Positions 1 to 8,123 of a stretch of 28,104 nt of DNA are shown here, piece by piece. Every line of letters starts with the position of its first letter. Within the stretch, counting starts at the first letter, position 1. The stretch is taken from the NCBI GenBank assembly GCA_039182715.1, contig JBCDBY010000014.1, positions 1 through 28,104 of the forward strand. Reading direction: 5' to 3'. The notes under the pieces are model-generated. The model was not told where the DNA came from. It saw only the letters and a program-made list of their open reading frames with translations, and ran no database searches. A program made the position numbers and the translations under genes. Source of the DNA: JBCDBY01 sp039182715. Its GTDB lineage: Bacteria; Planctomycetota; PLA2.

Positions 1-1
1 C

Positions 2-310
2 GAAAACAACAAAAATAACAAAAACAACAAAAATAACAAAAATAACAAAAATAACAAAAACAACAAAAATTTAGAAGAAGGGGAGATTGCAGAGGACGAA
101 GAAGCTCAATTGAAATCGGGGTTGCAACAAGAGGATCGTGAACATCTGGGAATTGAAGAAGACGGGGAAAGCGGTTGTGGGGTTCGGGTGCGCCCTTGCG
201 TGGAGAGGTGTTTCTCGTCGGCGGGTGTCCTCGGCGACCCCAGGCCTCTCGGGCCCCTGGCCCCTAGCTCCTGGCCCCTAGCCCCCTGTGCGTTTTCCAT
301 ACGCCGGTGA
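2..310 (+). CDS. 3' end of an unknown gene with Asn-Asn-Lys tandem repeats (partial at 5')
   Basis: Reading frame 2 is open from the window edge to a TGA at 308-310. Bases 5-70 read as seven copies of Asn-Asn-Lys plus one Asn. The only differences among the 9-base units are AAC versus AAT in the first codon, which are synonymous, and this favours real coding in this frame. After the repeat comes an acidic, Glu/Gln-rich stretch (EEGEIAEDEEAQ, then IEEDGES), then a Pro/Leu-rich tail that simply translates the G/C-rich repeat at 250-289. Codon use (AAT, TTA, GAA, TTG) is far more A/T-rich than any neighbour, which suggests recent acquisition, a low-complexity surface protein, or a mis-joined contig end. 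No domain is recognised. The true stop could be earlier in biological terms, because the final 30 codons look like translated repeat. Confidence 0.35.
   Translation, partial: ENNKNNKNNKNNKNNKNNKNNKNLEEGEIAEDEEAQLKSGLQQEDREHLGIEEDGESGCGVRVRPCVERCFSSAGVLGDPRPLGPLAPSSWPLAPCAFSIRR
5..70 (+). repeat. 9-base tandem repeat AA(C/T)AACAAA, about 7.3 copies
   Basis: Units start at 5, 14, 23, 32, 41, 50 and 59. The sole variable base is the third one (C or T). The repeat touches the window edge, so its full length is unknown. It is almost pure A with C/T, in sharp contrast to the G/C-rich remainder of the window. Confidence 0.9.
250..289. repeat. G/C-rich intergenic word repeat (GGCCCCTAGCTCCT family)
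   Basis: This stretch holds imperfect tandem copies of GGCCCCTAGCTCCT, with CTGGCCCCTAGC occurring twice. The 12-mer GGCCCCTAGCTC recurs exactly at the 3' end of the response regulator gene near 20639-20650, where a longer inverted version is found. It therefore appears to be a dispersed intergenic family. From 290 to 431 I see nothing beyond a probable leader for the next gene. Confidence 0.6.
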
Positions 311-431
311 TGCACCCACACGGCCGATCCGGAGACACCGCTCCGGGAATCCTCGAAAACCTGCGCGCAGGGCGGCTTTTCCAGCGTGCCACATCCGTGC
401 TTTCGGCACGCCATGTGTTCCTTGTCGGGCG

Positions 432-2693
432 ATGAAGTCTGTCCGGACCGCTGCCCTCGTCGTCCTCACGATTCCCGCCCTCGTCGCGGCGGCGCCCCCG
501 AAGTCGTTCGCGGAATGGCTACCGGCCGAGACGATCGCGTACCTCGAGACGGACCGGCCGACCCCGGCGGAACTCCGCAAGGCGATCGCCTACAAGTGTC
601 TGCAGGAGCCCGAGCTGCGCCGCGTGCTCGACCGCATGCTGGCCGAGAGCGGAAACTTCTCCGAGGTCGCCATGCCGATGGGGGAGGCGAGCGTCCGGCT
701 CCAGTTCGACATTCGCGAGCCCGGGCTCTTCTTCAACCTGCACTACCGTCGCGGCACGTCCGAGTCGACCGTGCGGGTGCGCGGGCGTACCGCGTTCGCG
801 CTCGTCGGCATGCGCCCCGGCGGCAAGCGCGGTCCGATCGTTCCCGACCTGGTCGCTGCCCTCGAGGTCGAGAGCGATCCGCGCGAAGCGGTCGAGGTGC
901 TCGGAAAGATCCTCGCCAGCGTCGCCGAGCTGAACGCCGACGTGCCGAACCGGCCGCAGCAGTCGTGGAAGCACGGCGACGTCGACTGCCGCAGCGCCGA
1001 CCTCGGCATCGTGCGACTCCACTACGCCCAGGTCGGCCGGCGCCTCGTGCTCGCCACGCTGCGCAAGCGCCTCACCGACGTCATCGACCGATCGCGCGGG
1101 ACCGCCGCGAAGAACTCGTTGGCCGCCAGCGATACCTACCGTCACGCGCGCCGCAACGCCCACGGCGACGGCACGATCACGACGCTCATTGCGCTCAACA
1201 CGCGCAGCGCGCTCAAGACCCTGGCCCGCATCGCTCCCGAGCAGTTCACCTTCATCGAAATGAACATGAAGACCGCCGGCCTCGGCGGGCTCGAGGGCAT
1301 CGTGTCGACCTCGCGCGTCGACGGCGCCGGCGTCGGCGGCTCCACTTCGGTGCTGCTGAGCGGCCGCCGGGTGGGTCTCAGCCGGTTCTTCGAAGGCGGC
1401 GAGCCCGCCAAGCTCGATGCGCTCGGCTTCGCGCCGAAACAGACCCTCTACGTGGCGGCCGGACGTTTCAAGGGCCAGGGCATCTCCCGCGGCCTGAACG
1501 AGTGGTTCGGGCTCATCTACGAGCAGGCCTCCGTCGAGCTCCGGAACGCGCTCGGCGTGAACCTGCGCACCGATCTGCTCGAGCGCATCGGACCCGAGGC
1601 GGCTTTCATCGTCTCGGGCAACGACGGTCTCGTCCCGGATGTCGGACTGGTCTTCGAGAGCGACAACCCCAAGCGCCTGCAGAAGGCGCTGCTCACCATG
1701 CTGGGCAACGTCGCCTGGGAGGGCGGTACCGGCGTCGACAAGACGCGCATCGGGGGTGTCGACGCCTACGTCGTGAAGTCATTCCACCCCGAGTTCAACG
1801 AGCTCCCGATCGCGCCCACGTTCGGCATCGTCGACGGCCACTTCGTGCTCGCCCTCTACCCGATCAGCTTCCAGCGCTTCGTCTCGACCAAGCGCGGCGA
1901 GCGGGAGTCGGTCGCCGCCAACCGCGACTTCGCCACGCTGCGCAAGCGGATCCCGGAGGGCGCGCTCTCGGTCTCCTATCTCGACATCCGTCGCGTCTTC
2001 GCGAGCGCCTACGCCACGCTCGTGCCGCTGCTGCAGTCCATGCCCCAGGAGGGCGAGACGACGGTCTACGAGCTGCCGGAGGCGCACGTCTTCACCAAGC
2101 ACCTCTACGGTCGCGTCGGCTGGCGGACGGCCGACAAGAACGGCATGCACTGGCATTCGCACGCCTCGACCGACCTCGGCCTGGCCGCCACCGGATTCAT
2201 CGGCGGCGTCTCCAGCGTGCTTTTCCTGATGCGCAACGAGCAGGTGCAGGCGCGCGGCAATCCGGGCGGCAATCCCGGGGGGGGCGTCACCATCGGTGAC
2301 CCCGACGGCACCGACGAGACCGAGGACCGCACGCCGGAGCTGAACGTGCAGCGCAAGCGGTGCGTCGCCAACGTGCGTCGCATCCGCAACCAGCTGCGCC
2401 TCTACCAGCGGCGCAAGATGGAGTTCCCCGAGAAGATCGAGGATCTGCGCGGCCCGCACATCCGAGGCCGCAACCTGCGCATTCCGGGCACGGACGGCGA
2501 GCTCTATACGTGGTACGGCCCCGACGGTCGCCGCGGCATCCTGCTGCACGGCGCGCCCAACGGCCCGGACGCGATGATCTGCGTGCTCGGCACCGACTTC
2601 ACCATGCGCCGCATGTCAAAGCAGCAGCTCGACGCTATCTTGAATCCGGCCCCCGAGAACCCTGCACCCGAGAACCCTGCACCTGGGAAATGA
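432..2693 (+). CDS. Secreted hypothetical protein with a C-terminal pseudopilin-like segment
   Basis: A 753-residue protein of unknown function. I chose the ATG at 432 because it starts a clear Sec signal peptide (MKSVRTAALVVLTIPALVAAA, cleavage about residue 21). The frame is open further upstream, but those 48 residues look like untranslated leader. The body begins SFAEWLPAETIAYLETDRP, a pattern I associate with planctomycete exported proteins resembling the DUF3352 type (tentative). Near residues 640-735 a Cys, an Ile/Leu-rich helix and a P-x-x-I-x-D-L-R segment (CVANVRRIRNQL, FPEKIEDLRG) resemble the mature part of type II secretion G-like proteins, without the N-terminal methylation helix. 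The protein ends in NPAPE-type pentapeptides encoded by a 15-base repeat. Its 3' end overlaps the convergent kinase gene by 59 bases. Confidence 0.8.
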   Translation: MKSVRTAALVVLTIPALVAAAPPKSFAEWLPAETIAYLETDRPTPAELRKAIAYKCLQEPELRRVLDRMLAESGNFSEVAMPMGEASVRLQFDIREPGLFFNLHYRRGTSESTVRVRGRTAFALVGMRPGGKRGPIVPDLVAALEVESDPREAVEVLGKILASVAELNADVPNRPQQSWKHGDVDCRSADLGIVRLHYAQVGRRLVLATLRKRLTDVIDRSRGTAAKNSLAASDTYRHARRNAHGDGTITTLIALNTRSALKTLARIAPEQFTFIEMNMKTAGLGGLEGIVSTSRVDGAGVGGSTSVLLSGRRVGLSRFFEGGEPAKLDALGFAPKQTLYVAAGRFKGQGISRGLNEWFGLIYEQASVELRNALGVNLRTDLLERIGPEAAFIVSGNDGLVPDVGLVFESDNPKRLQKALLTMLGNVAWEGGTGVDKTRIGGVDAYVVKSFHPEFNELPIAPTFGIVDGHFVLALYPISFQRFVSTKRGERESVAANRDFATLRKRIPEGALSVSYLDIRRVFASAYATLVPLLQSMPQEGETTVYELPEAHVFTKHLYGRVGWRTADKNGMHWHSHASTDLGLAATGFIGGVSSVLFLMRNEQVQARGNPGGNPGGGVTIGDPDGTDETEDRTPELNVQRKRCVANVRRIRNQLRLYQRRKMEFPEKIEDLRGPHIRGRNLRIPGTDGELYTWYGPDGRRGILLHGAPNGPDAMICVLGTDFTMRRMSKQQLDAILNPAPENPAPENPAPGK

Positions 2694-4884
2694 TGAAGTC
2701 CCAGGCCGCCTTCTGCATGGTGGGCAGGGCGTTGCCGATCTCGTCGAGGAACGACTGGCGCTGTTCCGCCGTCGCGCGCAGCTGGATGATGCTCGCGTAG
2801 CGCAGCAGCTTCTTCCAGTCGGCCGCCGAGAACTGCGCTTCCGCGTCGTTCGCGAACGTGATCGCATCCTGCGTGAAGTCGAGCGCGTCCGACACGCGAC
2901 CCTGCGCGCGCGCGGCGAGCGAGTAGGCCCAGTAGACGAACGGCTGCATGCGCGCCACGTTGAACTCGTCGGCGCCGTCCAGCGACTCCTCCGCCTCGAG
3001 TGACCGGCCGCTGGCGAGGTGCCCGATCGCCTGGATGAGGTAGCCCTGCACCGCCTCGTCGGCGTTCTCGTCCTGGATCCCCTGGCGCGTGCGCTGCTGG
3101 CCGCGCTCGATGAGTTCGGTCGCGCTCACGTCGGGCTTCTCGTCGGCGATCGCGAGCACGCGCTCGATGTACTCCTCGACGCTCTGCTGCTCCTGCGAGG
3201 TGAGGTCCTCGGAGATGCGCGCTAGGTTGGAGAGCACCGCCGCCGTGAAGTCCTCCACGTCGCGGAAGAGATTGCGCAGCGTCTCGAGTCGCCCCGACCC
3301 CTTGGCGATCGCCTCGAGGTCGACGAACTCGCGATCGACGCGCCACTGCAGCCACGGCTGGCGCAAGCGCGCGCTCGCCTGCCGCGCGCGCCCCAGCACC
3401 TCGAGCGCGGGTTCGAGCTGCCGCATGGTGCGCAGCGCCCGCGACTGCACGAGGTAGTGGAAGACCATCGCCTCCGGCGTGGTGCCCTCGGGCGGGTCCT
3501 CCTCCAGCAGCGCGCGCGCCTTCTCCGCGTCGCGATCGACCAGGGCGAGGCGCGCGCGAACGACGCGGGCGGCGTGCTCGGGGAGTTCGGCGCCCGCCAC
3601 GAGCCGGCGCAGCTCCTCGATGCCGTCCGCCTCGAACAGCAGCATGAGCCGCCAGAAGTTCTCCTGCTGCCCCTTCTTCTCGAACAGCGACAGGATCTCC
3701 GGGATATGGGCGGCCAGCTCCTCGCGTTGACATGCGAGCAGCTCGTTGACGCGCGTCTGCCGCATCGCCGCCAGCGCGGAATCGACGTCGGTGTTGCCCG
3801 GGAACCGATCGGACAGCGCCTCCAGACCGGCGAGGTCATTGTCCTCGAGCAGCATGTTGATCTCGCCGCGCAGATTCGACTCCTCGCGCTCGTCGCCCAG
3901 CGCGCCCAGCAGCGTGAGCGTGGCGATGCCGGAGACGAGGAAGAGCCCCGAGAGCGCCGTGACGACGCGATGCCGATTGAGGAAGCTCAGCGAGCGCTTG
4001 GCGAGTCCCTTCGGCTTGGCCTGGATGCGCTCGCCGTTCAGGAAGCGCTCCAGATCGTCGGCGAGTTCCTCGGCGCACTTGTAGCGCTCGTCCGGGTGCT
4101 TCTCCAGGCAGCGCATGATGATCGTCGAGAGATCGTGCGGTACCAGCCGGTTGCGCTTGCGCGGCCAGATCGGCCTCTCCTCGAGGATCGCCTTCAGGAA
4201 CGCCTGCACCGTCGGCGCGTCGATCGGCGGCGTGCCGCAGATCGCCTCGTAGAGCGTGGCGCCGAGTCCGTAGAGGTCGCAGCGTCCGTCGAGCGGATAG
4301 GTGCCCGGCAGGATCTGCTCCGGCGCCATGTACTTCGGCGTGCCGACGATGGCGTCGGTCGACGTCAGGCTGCCCGACTCGCTCAGGCGCGCCAGCCCGA
4401 AGTCGGTCACGACCACGCGCCCCGCCTTGTCCACCAGCAGGTTGCCCGGCTTGATGTCGCGGTGGATCACGCCCTTCTCGTGGGCATGCGCCAGCCCGCG
4501 TGCCGCGTCGCGCGCCACCTTGGCGGCGAAGTCGACGTAGCCACGATCGCGGACGAACGACTGGCTGCCGAACGGCGCGCCGTCGACCAGCTCCATCGCG
4601 AAGTAGTGCGTGTTCTCCAGCTGACCCACTTCGTAGATCTGGATCACGTTGGGGTGCTGGAGGCGAGCGACCGACTCCGCCTCGCGGCGGAAGCGCCGGA
4701 CCTGCTTGATATCGAGCGCGATATTGGCCGGCAGCACCTTGAGGGCCACCTTGCGCTTCAGGTCCTCCTGGAAGGCTTCATAGACCACGCCCATCGACCC
4801 GCGGCCCAGCTCGCCGAGGACGACGAACTTGCCGAGATGGTCTCCTGCGAAATGGAATGCTTCGTCGCGCGGCTGCTCGCCCAT
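2635..4884 (-). CDS. Hanks-type Ser/Thr protein kinase with transmembrane helix and helical sensor/TPR-like region
   Basis: A 749-residue PknB-like kinase. The kinase domain spans about residues 20-283: Gly-rich loop GRGSMG at 27-32, ATP lysine K49 in VALKV, catalytic loop HRDIKPGN at 141-148, DFG at 161-163, APE at 187-189. All residues needed for catalysis are present. A single transmembrane helix follows at about 307-329 (VVTALSGLFLVSGIATLTLL), so the remaining 420 residues should lie outside the cytoplasm. They are helical and resemble degenerate TPR repeats, probably a ligand or partner-binding sensor region. The start at 4884 is the first ATG before the kinase fold. The gene is divergent from the NifU-like gene with 78 bases between them, and its 3' end overlaps the convergent secreted-protein gene. 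The last residues are translated repeat and probably dispensable. The target is unknown. Confidence 0.92.
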   Translation of the reverse strand: MGEQPRDEAFHFAGDHLGKFVVLGELGRGSMGVVYEAFQEDLKRKVALKVLPANIALDIKQVRRFRREAESVARLQHPNVIQIYEVGQLENTHYFAMELVDGAPFGSQSFVRDRGYVDFAAKVARDAARGLAHAHEKGVIHRDIKPGNLLVDKAGRVVVTDFGLARLSESGSLTSTDAIVGTPKYMAPEQILPGTYPLDGRCDLYGLGATLYEAICGTPPIDAPTVQAFLKAILEERPIWPRKRNRLVPHDLSTIIMRCLEKHPDERYKCAEELADDLERFLNGERIQAKPKGLAKRSLSFLNRHRVVTALSGLFLVSGIATLTLLGALGDEREESNLRGEINMLLEDNDLAGLEALSDRFPGNTDVDSALAAMRQTRVNELLACQREELAAHIPEILSLFEKKGQQENFWRLMLLFEADGIEELRRLVAGAELPEHAARVVRARLALVDRDAEKARALLEEDPPEGTTPEAMVFHYLVQSRALRTMRQLEPALEVLGRARQASARLRQPWLQWRVDREFVDLEAIAKGSGRLETLRNLFRDVEDFTAAVLSNLARISEDLTSQEQQSVEEYIERVLAIADEKPDVSATELIERGQQRTRQGIQDENADEAVQGYLIQAIGHLASGRSLEAEESLDGADEFNVARMQPFVYWAYSLAARAQGRVSDALDFTQDAITFANDAEAQFSAADWKKLLRYASIIQLRATAEQRQSFLDEIGNALPTMQKAAWDFIISQVQGSRVQGSRGPDSR
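2643..2687. repeat. 15-base tandem repeat, three copies, coding on both strands
   Basis: Three units (2643, 2658, 2673) of the form AACCCTGCACCCGAG, the first more diverged. On the plus strand they encode NPAPE, NPAPE, NPAPG at the end of the secreted protein. On the minus strand they encode the QVQGSRVQGSR tail of the kinase. A unit length divisible by three keeps both frames open. Confidence 0.8.
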
Positions 4885-4962
4885 GGACCCGATCCGTGGA
4901 AGTGTACTCCTCGCTACCCGGGAGGGTTCCGGGCCATTCGCGGTAGACTTCGGTTCCCGCCC

Positions 4963-5211
4963 ATGGATACGCTCCGCAGCCGCGTCGAGGCCGCTCTGGT
5001 CGATTTGAGCCCCCTCTTGAAGGTCGACGGGGGCGGCGTCGAGCTGGCCCGCATCGAGGGCGATACCGTCTATCTGCGGCTGACCGGCGCCTGCATCGGG
5101 TGCCCCGGCGCCGATATCACCCTGAAGTACGGGCTGGAGAGCGCCATCACGGAGTCGATTCCGGAGATCAAGCGCGTGATCGCCGTCGAATCCCGCGAGG
5201 CGCAGGCGTGA
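4963..5211 (+). CDS. NifU C-terminal-domain protein (Fe-S cluster scaffold)
   Basis: An 82-residue protein consisting only of the NifU C-terminal (NFU) domain. The diagnostic motif GACIGCPGAD carries the CxxC that binds a bridging [4Fe-4S] cluster between two subunits. It is preceded by the usual DGGGVEL segment. Proteins of this kind hand Fe-S clusters to apo-enzymes; a radical SAM enzyme that needs one (ArsS) is encoded 4 kb downstream, though no direct link is shown. The ATG at 4963 is supported because the conserved domain begins within ten residues. The stop codon overlaps the GTG of the next gene (GTGA at 5208-5211), indicating translational coupling with eboA. Confidence 0.9.
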   Translation: MDTLRSRVEAALVDLSPLLKVDGGGVELARIEGDTVYLRLTGACIGCPGADITLKYGLESAITESIPEIKRVIAVESREAQA

Positions 5212-5918
5212 GGCCGCGGCGGCAGGAGCTGCTCCAGGCGCTCCAGGATGCCGCCACGCCGGAGGCGATGGCGTGGCTCGTGGAATCCGCCACGCCGGAC
5301 GAAGCGCGGATGTTTCGCGCCTTCTCGTCGGCGCCGCGCCACTTTCCGCACGAGCCGATCGGATACGGGTCGTGGACGCAGGCCGAGGCGGCGCGCGTCG
5401 AGCTGCTGCTCGCCTACTCCGGGACCGATGCCGATTCCTACGTGGTGACCTGCGATCGGCTCTGCCAGGCGGCCGACGTACGCGAGCTGGTGGCGTTCTA
5501 CAAGGCGCTGCCGCTGCTTCCCTGGCCCGACCGGCACGCGCTCCGGGCCGCGGAAGGCGTGCGCTCCAACATCACCGATGTCTTCTGCGCGGTGGCGCAC
5601 GACAACCCCTACCCGAGCGAGCACTTCGACGACGTCGCCTGGAACACCATGGTCCTCAAGGCGCTCTTCATCGGCGTCGAGCTGGCGCCGATCGTCGGGC
5701 TCGACGAACGCGCCAACCCCGCGCTGATGCGCATGCTCTGCGACTACGCCCACGAGCGCTGGGCGGCGGGGCGCACCGTGAGCCCGGAGCTCTGGCGCTG
5801 CGTGGGGCCGTGCGCCGACGACGCGGCGATCGCCGACCTGGAGCGCGTGATCGCGACCGGGACCCCCGAAGAAAAGGAGGCGGCCGAACGCGCGCTCGCC
5901 TCCCGGAAGGAAAGCTGA
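5208..5918 (+). CDS. eboA: EboA domain protein
   Basis: A 236-residue protein with GTG start at 5208, chosen because it gives the coupling overlap with the upstream stop and because the upstream extension is the other gene's territory. The central and C-terminal parts carry the EboA signature: NPYPSEHFDDVAWN, MVLKALFIG, IVGLDERANPALMRMLCDYAHERWAAGR. EboA belongs to the eboABCDEF cluster of cyanobacteria, algae and scattered bacteria, linked to export or maturation of secondary metabolites such as scytonemin precursors. Its own biochemical role is unknown. It is helical, with no signal peptide or membrane helix. It is coupled to eboB by a TGATG overlap. The UbiA-type EboC and EboD, E and F are not in this window. 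Confidence 0.8.
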   Translation: MRPRRQELLQALQDAATPEAMAWLVESATPDEARMFRAFSSAPRHFPHEPIGYGSWTQAEAARVELLLAYSGTDADSYVVTCDRLCQAADVRELVAFYKALPLLPWPDRHALRAAEGVRSNITDVFCAVAHDNPYPSEHFDDVAWNTMVLKALFIGVELAPIVGLDERANPALMRMLCDYAHERWAAGRTVSPELWRCVGPCADDAAIADLERVIATGTPEEKEAAERALASRKES

Positions 5919-6814
5919 TGCGCTTCATCGACCCGCACATCCACTGCATCTCCCGCACGACGGACGACTACGAGAACATGGCCGCGGCGGGCATCGTCGC
6001 CGTGATCGAGCCCGCCTTCTGGTTGGGCCAGCCGCGGACCAGCGTGGGCAGCTTCGTCGACTACTTCGCGACGCTGGTCGGCTGGGAGCGCTTTCGCGCC
6101 TCGCAGTTCGGCATCCGCCACTACTGCGCGATCGGCCTCAACAGCAAGGAGGCCAACGACGAGGCGCTCGCCGAGCAGGTCATCGATCTGCTGCCGCGCT
6201 ACCTCTACAAGGACGGCGTCGTTGCGCTGGGCGAAATCGGTTACGACGATCAGACCGAGGCGGAAGACAAGTACTTCCGCGCGCAGCTCGAGCTGGTCAA
6301 GGACACCGACCTGCCGGTCATGATCCACACGCCGCACCGCGACAAGAAGCGCGGCACGATCCGCAGCATGGACGTGATCGAGGAGCACGGCATCGACCCC
6401 AGCCGGGTGGTCATCGACCACAACAACGAGGAGACGGTGCAGGACGTGAAGGACCGCGGGTTCTGGGCCGGCTTCACGATCTACCCCAAGACCAAGATGG
6501 GCAACGAGCGCATGGTCGAGGTGGTGAAGCGCTTCGGCCCGGAGCGCATCATCGTCGATTCGAGCGCCGACTGGGGGAAGTCCGATCCCCTGGCGGTCCC
6601 GAAGACGGCGCGTCTGATGCTCGAGCGCGGCGTCTCCGAGGCGGACATGAAGACGGTCACCTACGACAACGCGCTCGCCGTCTACGGGCAGAGCGGCCAG
6701 ATCCGCGAGGCGGACTGGGCCGACGCCCCGGGTATCGATCAGCGGCAGCTCTTCGAGGGCAACTCGGTGCTGCGGGGACAGGAGCCCCAGGTGGCCGAGG
6801 GGCTGATCGAGTAG
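5918..6814 (+). CDS. eboB: TatD-family metal-dependent hydrolase, EboB-type
   Basis: A 298-residue TIM-barrel amidohydrolase. Visible metal ligands in the TatD order are H7-x-H9 (DPHIHC), E106 (GEIGYDD), H137 (MIHTPH), H168 (IDHNN) and an Asp at 214 or 218 (VDSSADW). EboB features are FIDPHIH at the very start, RTTDDYENMAAAGI and EPAFWLGQPRTSVGSF. The ATG at 5918 overlaps the eboA stop (TGATG). The substrate is not known; TatD relatives include DNases and small-molecule hydrolases. Within ebo clusters this gene regularly follows eboA, so finding both here in that order argues for the family name. Only the A-B pair is present. The next feature is an inverted-repeat element that may end the transcript. 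Confidence 0.8.
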   Translation: MRFIDPHIHCISRTTDDYENMAAAGIVAVIEPAFWLGQPRTSVGSFVDYFATLVGWERFRASQFGIRHYCAIGLNSKEANDEALAEQVIDLLPRYLYKDGVVALGEIGYDDQTEAEDKYFRAQLELVKDTDLPVMIHTPHRDKKRGTIRSMDVIEEHGIDPSRVVIDHNNEETVQDVKDRGFWAGFTIYPKTKMGNERMVEVVKRFGPERIIVDSSADWGKSDPLAVPKTARLMLERGVSEADMKTVTYDNALAVYGQSGQIREADWADAPGIDQRQLFEGNSVLRGQEPQVAEGLIE

Positions 6815-6820
6815 GCACGC

Positions 6821-6928
6821 TCGACGTGGGACGTTCGACGTTCGACGTTGGTTGTCGGTAGCCGTCCGGCGGTCGGGCTGAGCTCAGGAATCGGACGTCG
6901 AACGTTTCGCGTCGAACGTCCCACGTTT
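6821..6928. repeat. Inverted-repeat element of ACGTT words
   Basis: The left arm (about 6824-6850) and right arm (about 6892-6926) share the exact 17-mer ACGTGGGACGTTCGACG (6824-6840) and its complement (6910-6926). Each arm is built from ACGTTCG/ACGTT words. The about 50-base centre is unrelated sequence. RNA from this element could form a long hairpin and may act as a terminator for eboB or a leader for arsM. Relatives lie at 14487-14514 and 15463-15497. Confidence 0.8.
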
Positions 6929-6974
6929 CTCCGGCATCGAAGCGTTGGTATCGTCCTTGCGAGGAGAGAGCCCC

Positions 6975-8111
6975 ATGAGCCTAGATCAGGAGAAAGCGGT
7001 CCTGGATCGCTACTCGGATGCCGCACAAGCGCGCGAGAACGAGCTGTGCTGCCCGGTTTCGTACAACCCCGCCTACCTGCAGGCGATCCCCGACGAGGTG
7101 CTGGAGCGGGATTATGGCTGCGGCGATCCGAGCGCCCACCTGAAGCCGGGCGAGACCGTTCTCGATCTCGGTTCGGGCGGCGGCAAGATCTGCTTCATCG
7201 CGTCGCAGGTCGTGGGCGCCGAGGGCAGAGTCATCGGCGTCGACATGAATCCGGAGATGCTGGAGCTCGCCCGCGAGAGCGCGCCGAAGGTTGCCGACAC
7301 GCTCGGCTTCGGCAACGTCGAGTTTCGCGAGGGGCGCATCCAGGACCTCGCCTCCGACCCGTCGGCAGCCGCGGCGTATCTCACCGAACACCCTGTGCGC
7401 ACCGCGCAGGACGCGCTCGACTTCGAGGCGCACATGGCGCGTCAGCGGCGCGAGCGCCCGCTCGTCGCCACCGAGTCGGTCGACGTCGTCGTGTCGAACT
7501 GCGTGCTGAACCTGGTGCGCCCCGAGGACAAGGGCGACCTCTTCCGCGAGATCTTCCGCGTCACGAAGGTGGGCGGTCGCGTGGTGATCTCGGACATCGT
7601 TTCCGACGAGGACGTGCCGCAGGCGATGGCGGACGATCCCGAGCTCTGGAGCGGCTGCGTCAGCGGCGCCTACCGCGAGGACCTCTTCCTGCAGGCGTTC
7701 ATCGACGCCGGCTTCTACGGCGTCCGCGTCCTCAAGCGTGACGAGGAGCCGTGGCGCACCGTCGAGGGTATCGAGTTCCGCAGCGTGACGGTCGAGGCGT
7801 TCAAGGGCAAGGAGGGACCCTGCTGGGAGGGCCTGCAGGCGGTCGTCTACAAGGGCCCCTTCAGCCACGTGAAGGACGATGACGGGCACGTCATTCCGCG
7901 CGGCGTGCGCTACGCCGTGTGCGACAAGACCTTCCGTCTCTACCAGCGCGAGCCCTACCGAGAACACTTCGAGTTCGTGGCGCCGCGGGAGCCCGTTTCG
8001 GAGCAACAGCCGTTCGACTGCACGCGCGACACGCTGCGCCATCCGCGCGAAACCAAGGGCCTCGACTACGACGCCACGACCGACGCCTGCACCGGTCCGG
8101 ACTGCTGCTAG
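6975..8111 (+). CDS. arsM: Arsenite S-adenosylmethionine methyltransferase, arsenosugar-cluster type
   Basis: A 378-residue class I methyltransferase. SAM motif I is LDLGSGGG at 63-70 with the acidic D90 closing motif II. The N-terminal ELCCPVSYNPAYL (C25, C26), YGCGDPS (C49) and VVSNCVLNLV are the Cys-containing motifs of ArsM enzymes, where thiols hold As(III) for stepwise methylation. The extreme C-terminus is Cys-rich (CTGPDCC), a tail often seen in ArsM. The C-terminal 130 residues form an added domain. The start at 6975 is preceded by GAGGAGAGAG, a good ribosome binding site. It is the first gene of the six-gene operon. The neighbouring arsS makes arsenosugar precursor synthesis, rather than simple volatilisation, the likely role. 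Confidence 0.88.
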   Translation: MSLDQEKAVLDRYSDAAQARENELCCPVSYNPAYLQAIPDEVLERDYGCGDPSAHLKPGETVLDLGSGGGKICFIASQVVGAEGRVIGVDMNPEMLELARESAPKVADTLGFGNVEFREGRIQDLASDPSAAAAYLTEHPVRTAQDALDFEAHMARQRRERPLVATESVDVVVSNCVLNLVRPEDKGDLFREIFRVTKVGGRVVISDIVSDEDVPQAMADDPELWSGCVSGAYREDLFLQAFIDAGFYGVRVLKRDEEPWRTVEGIEFRSVTVEAFKGKEGPCWEGLQAVVYKGPFSHVKDDDGHVIPRGVRYAVCDKTFRLYQREPYREHFEFVAPREPVSEQQPFDCTRDTLRHPRETKGLDYDATTDACTGPDCC

Positions 8112-8123
8112 GCTGAGCCGATC

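Noticed and set aside
3457..4884. Long open frame on the plus strand opposite the kinase gene
   Set aside because: It is the complement frame of a well-supported kinase, composed of Arg/Ala/Leu/Glu-rich noise typical of high-GC antisense frames. Only its last 83 codons (4963-5211) are a real gene.
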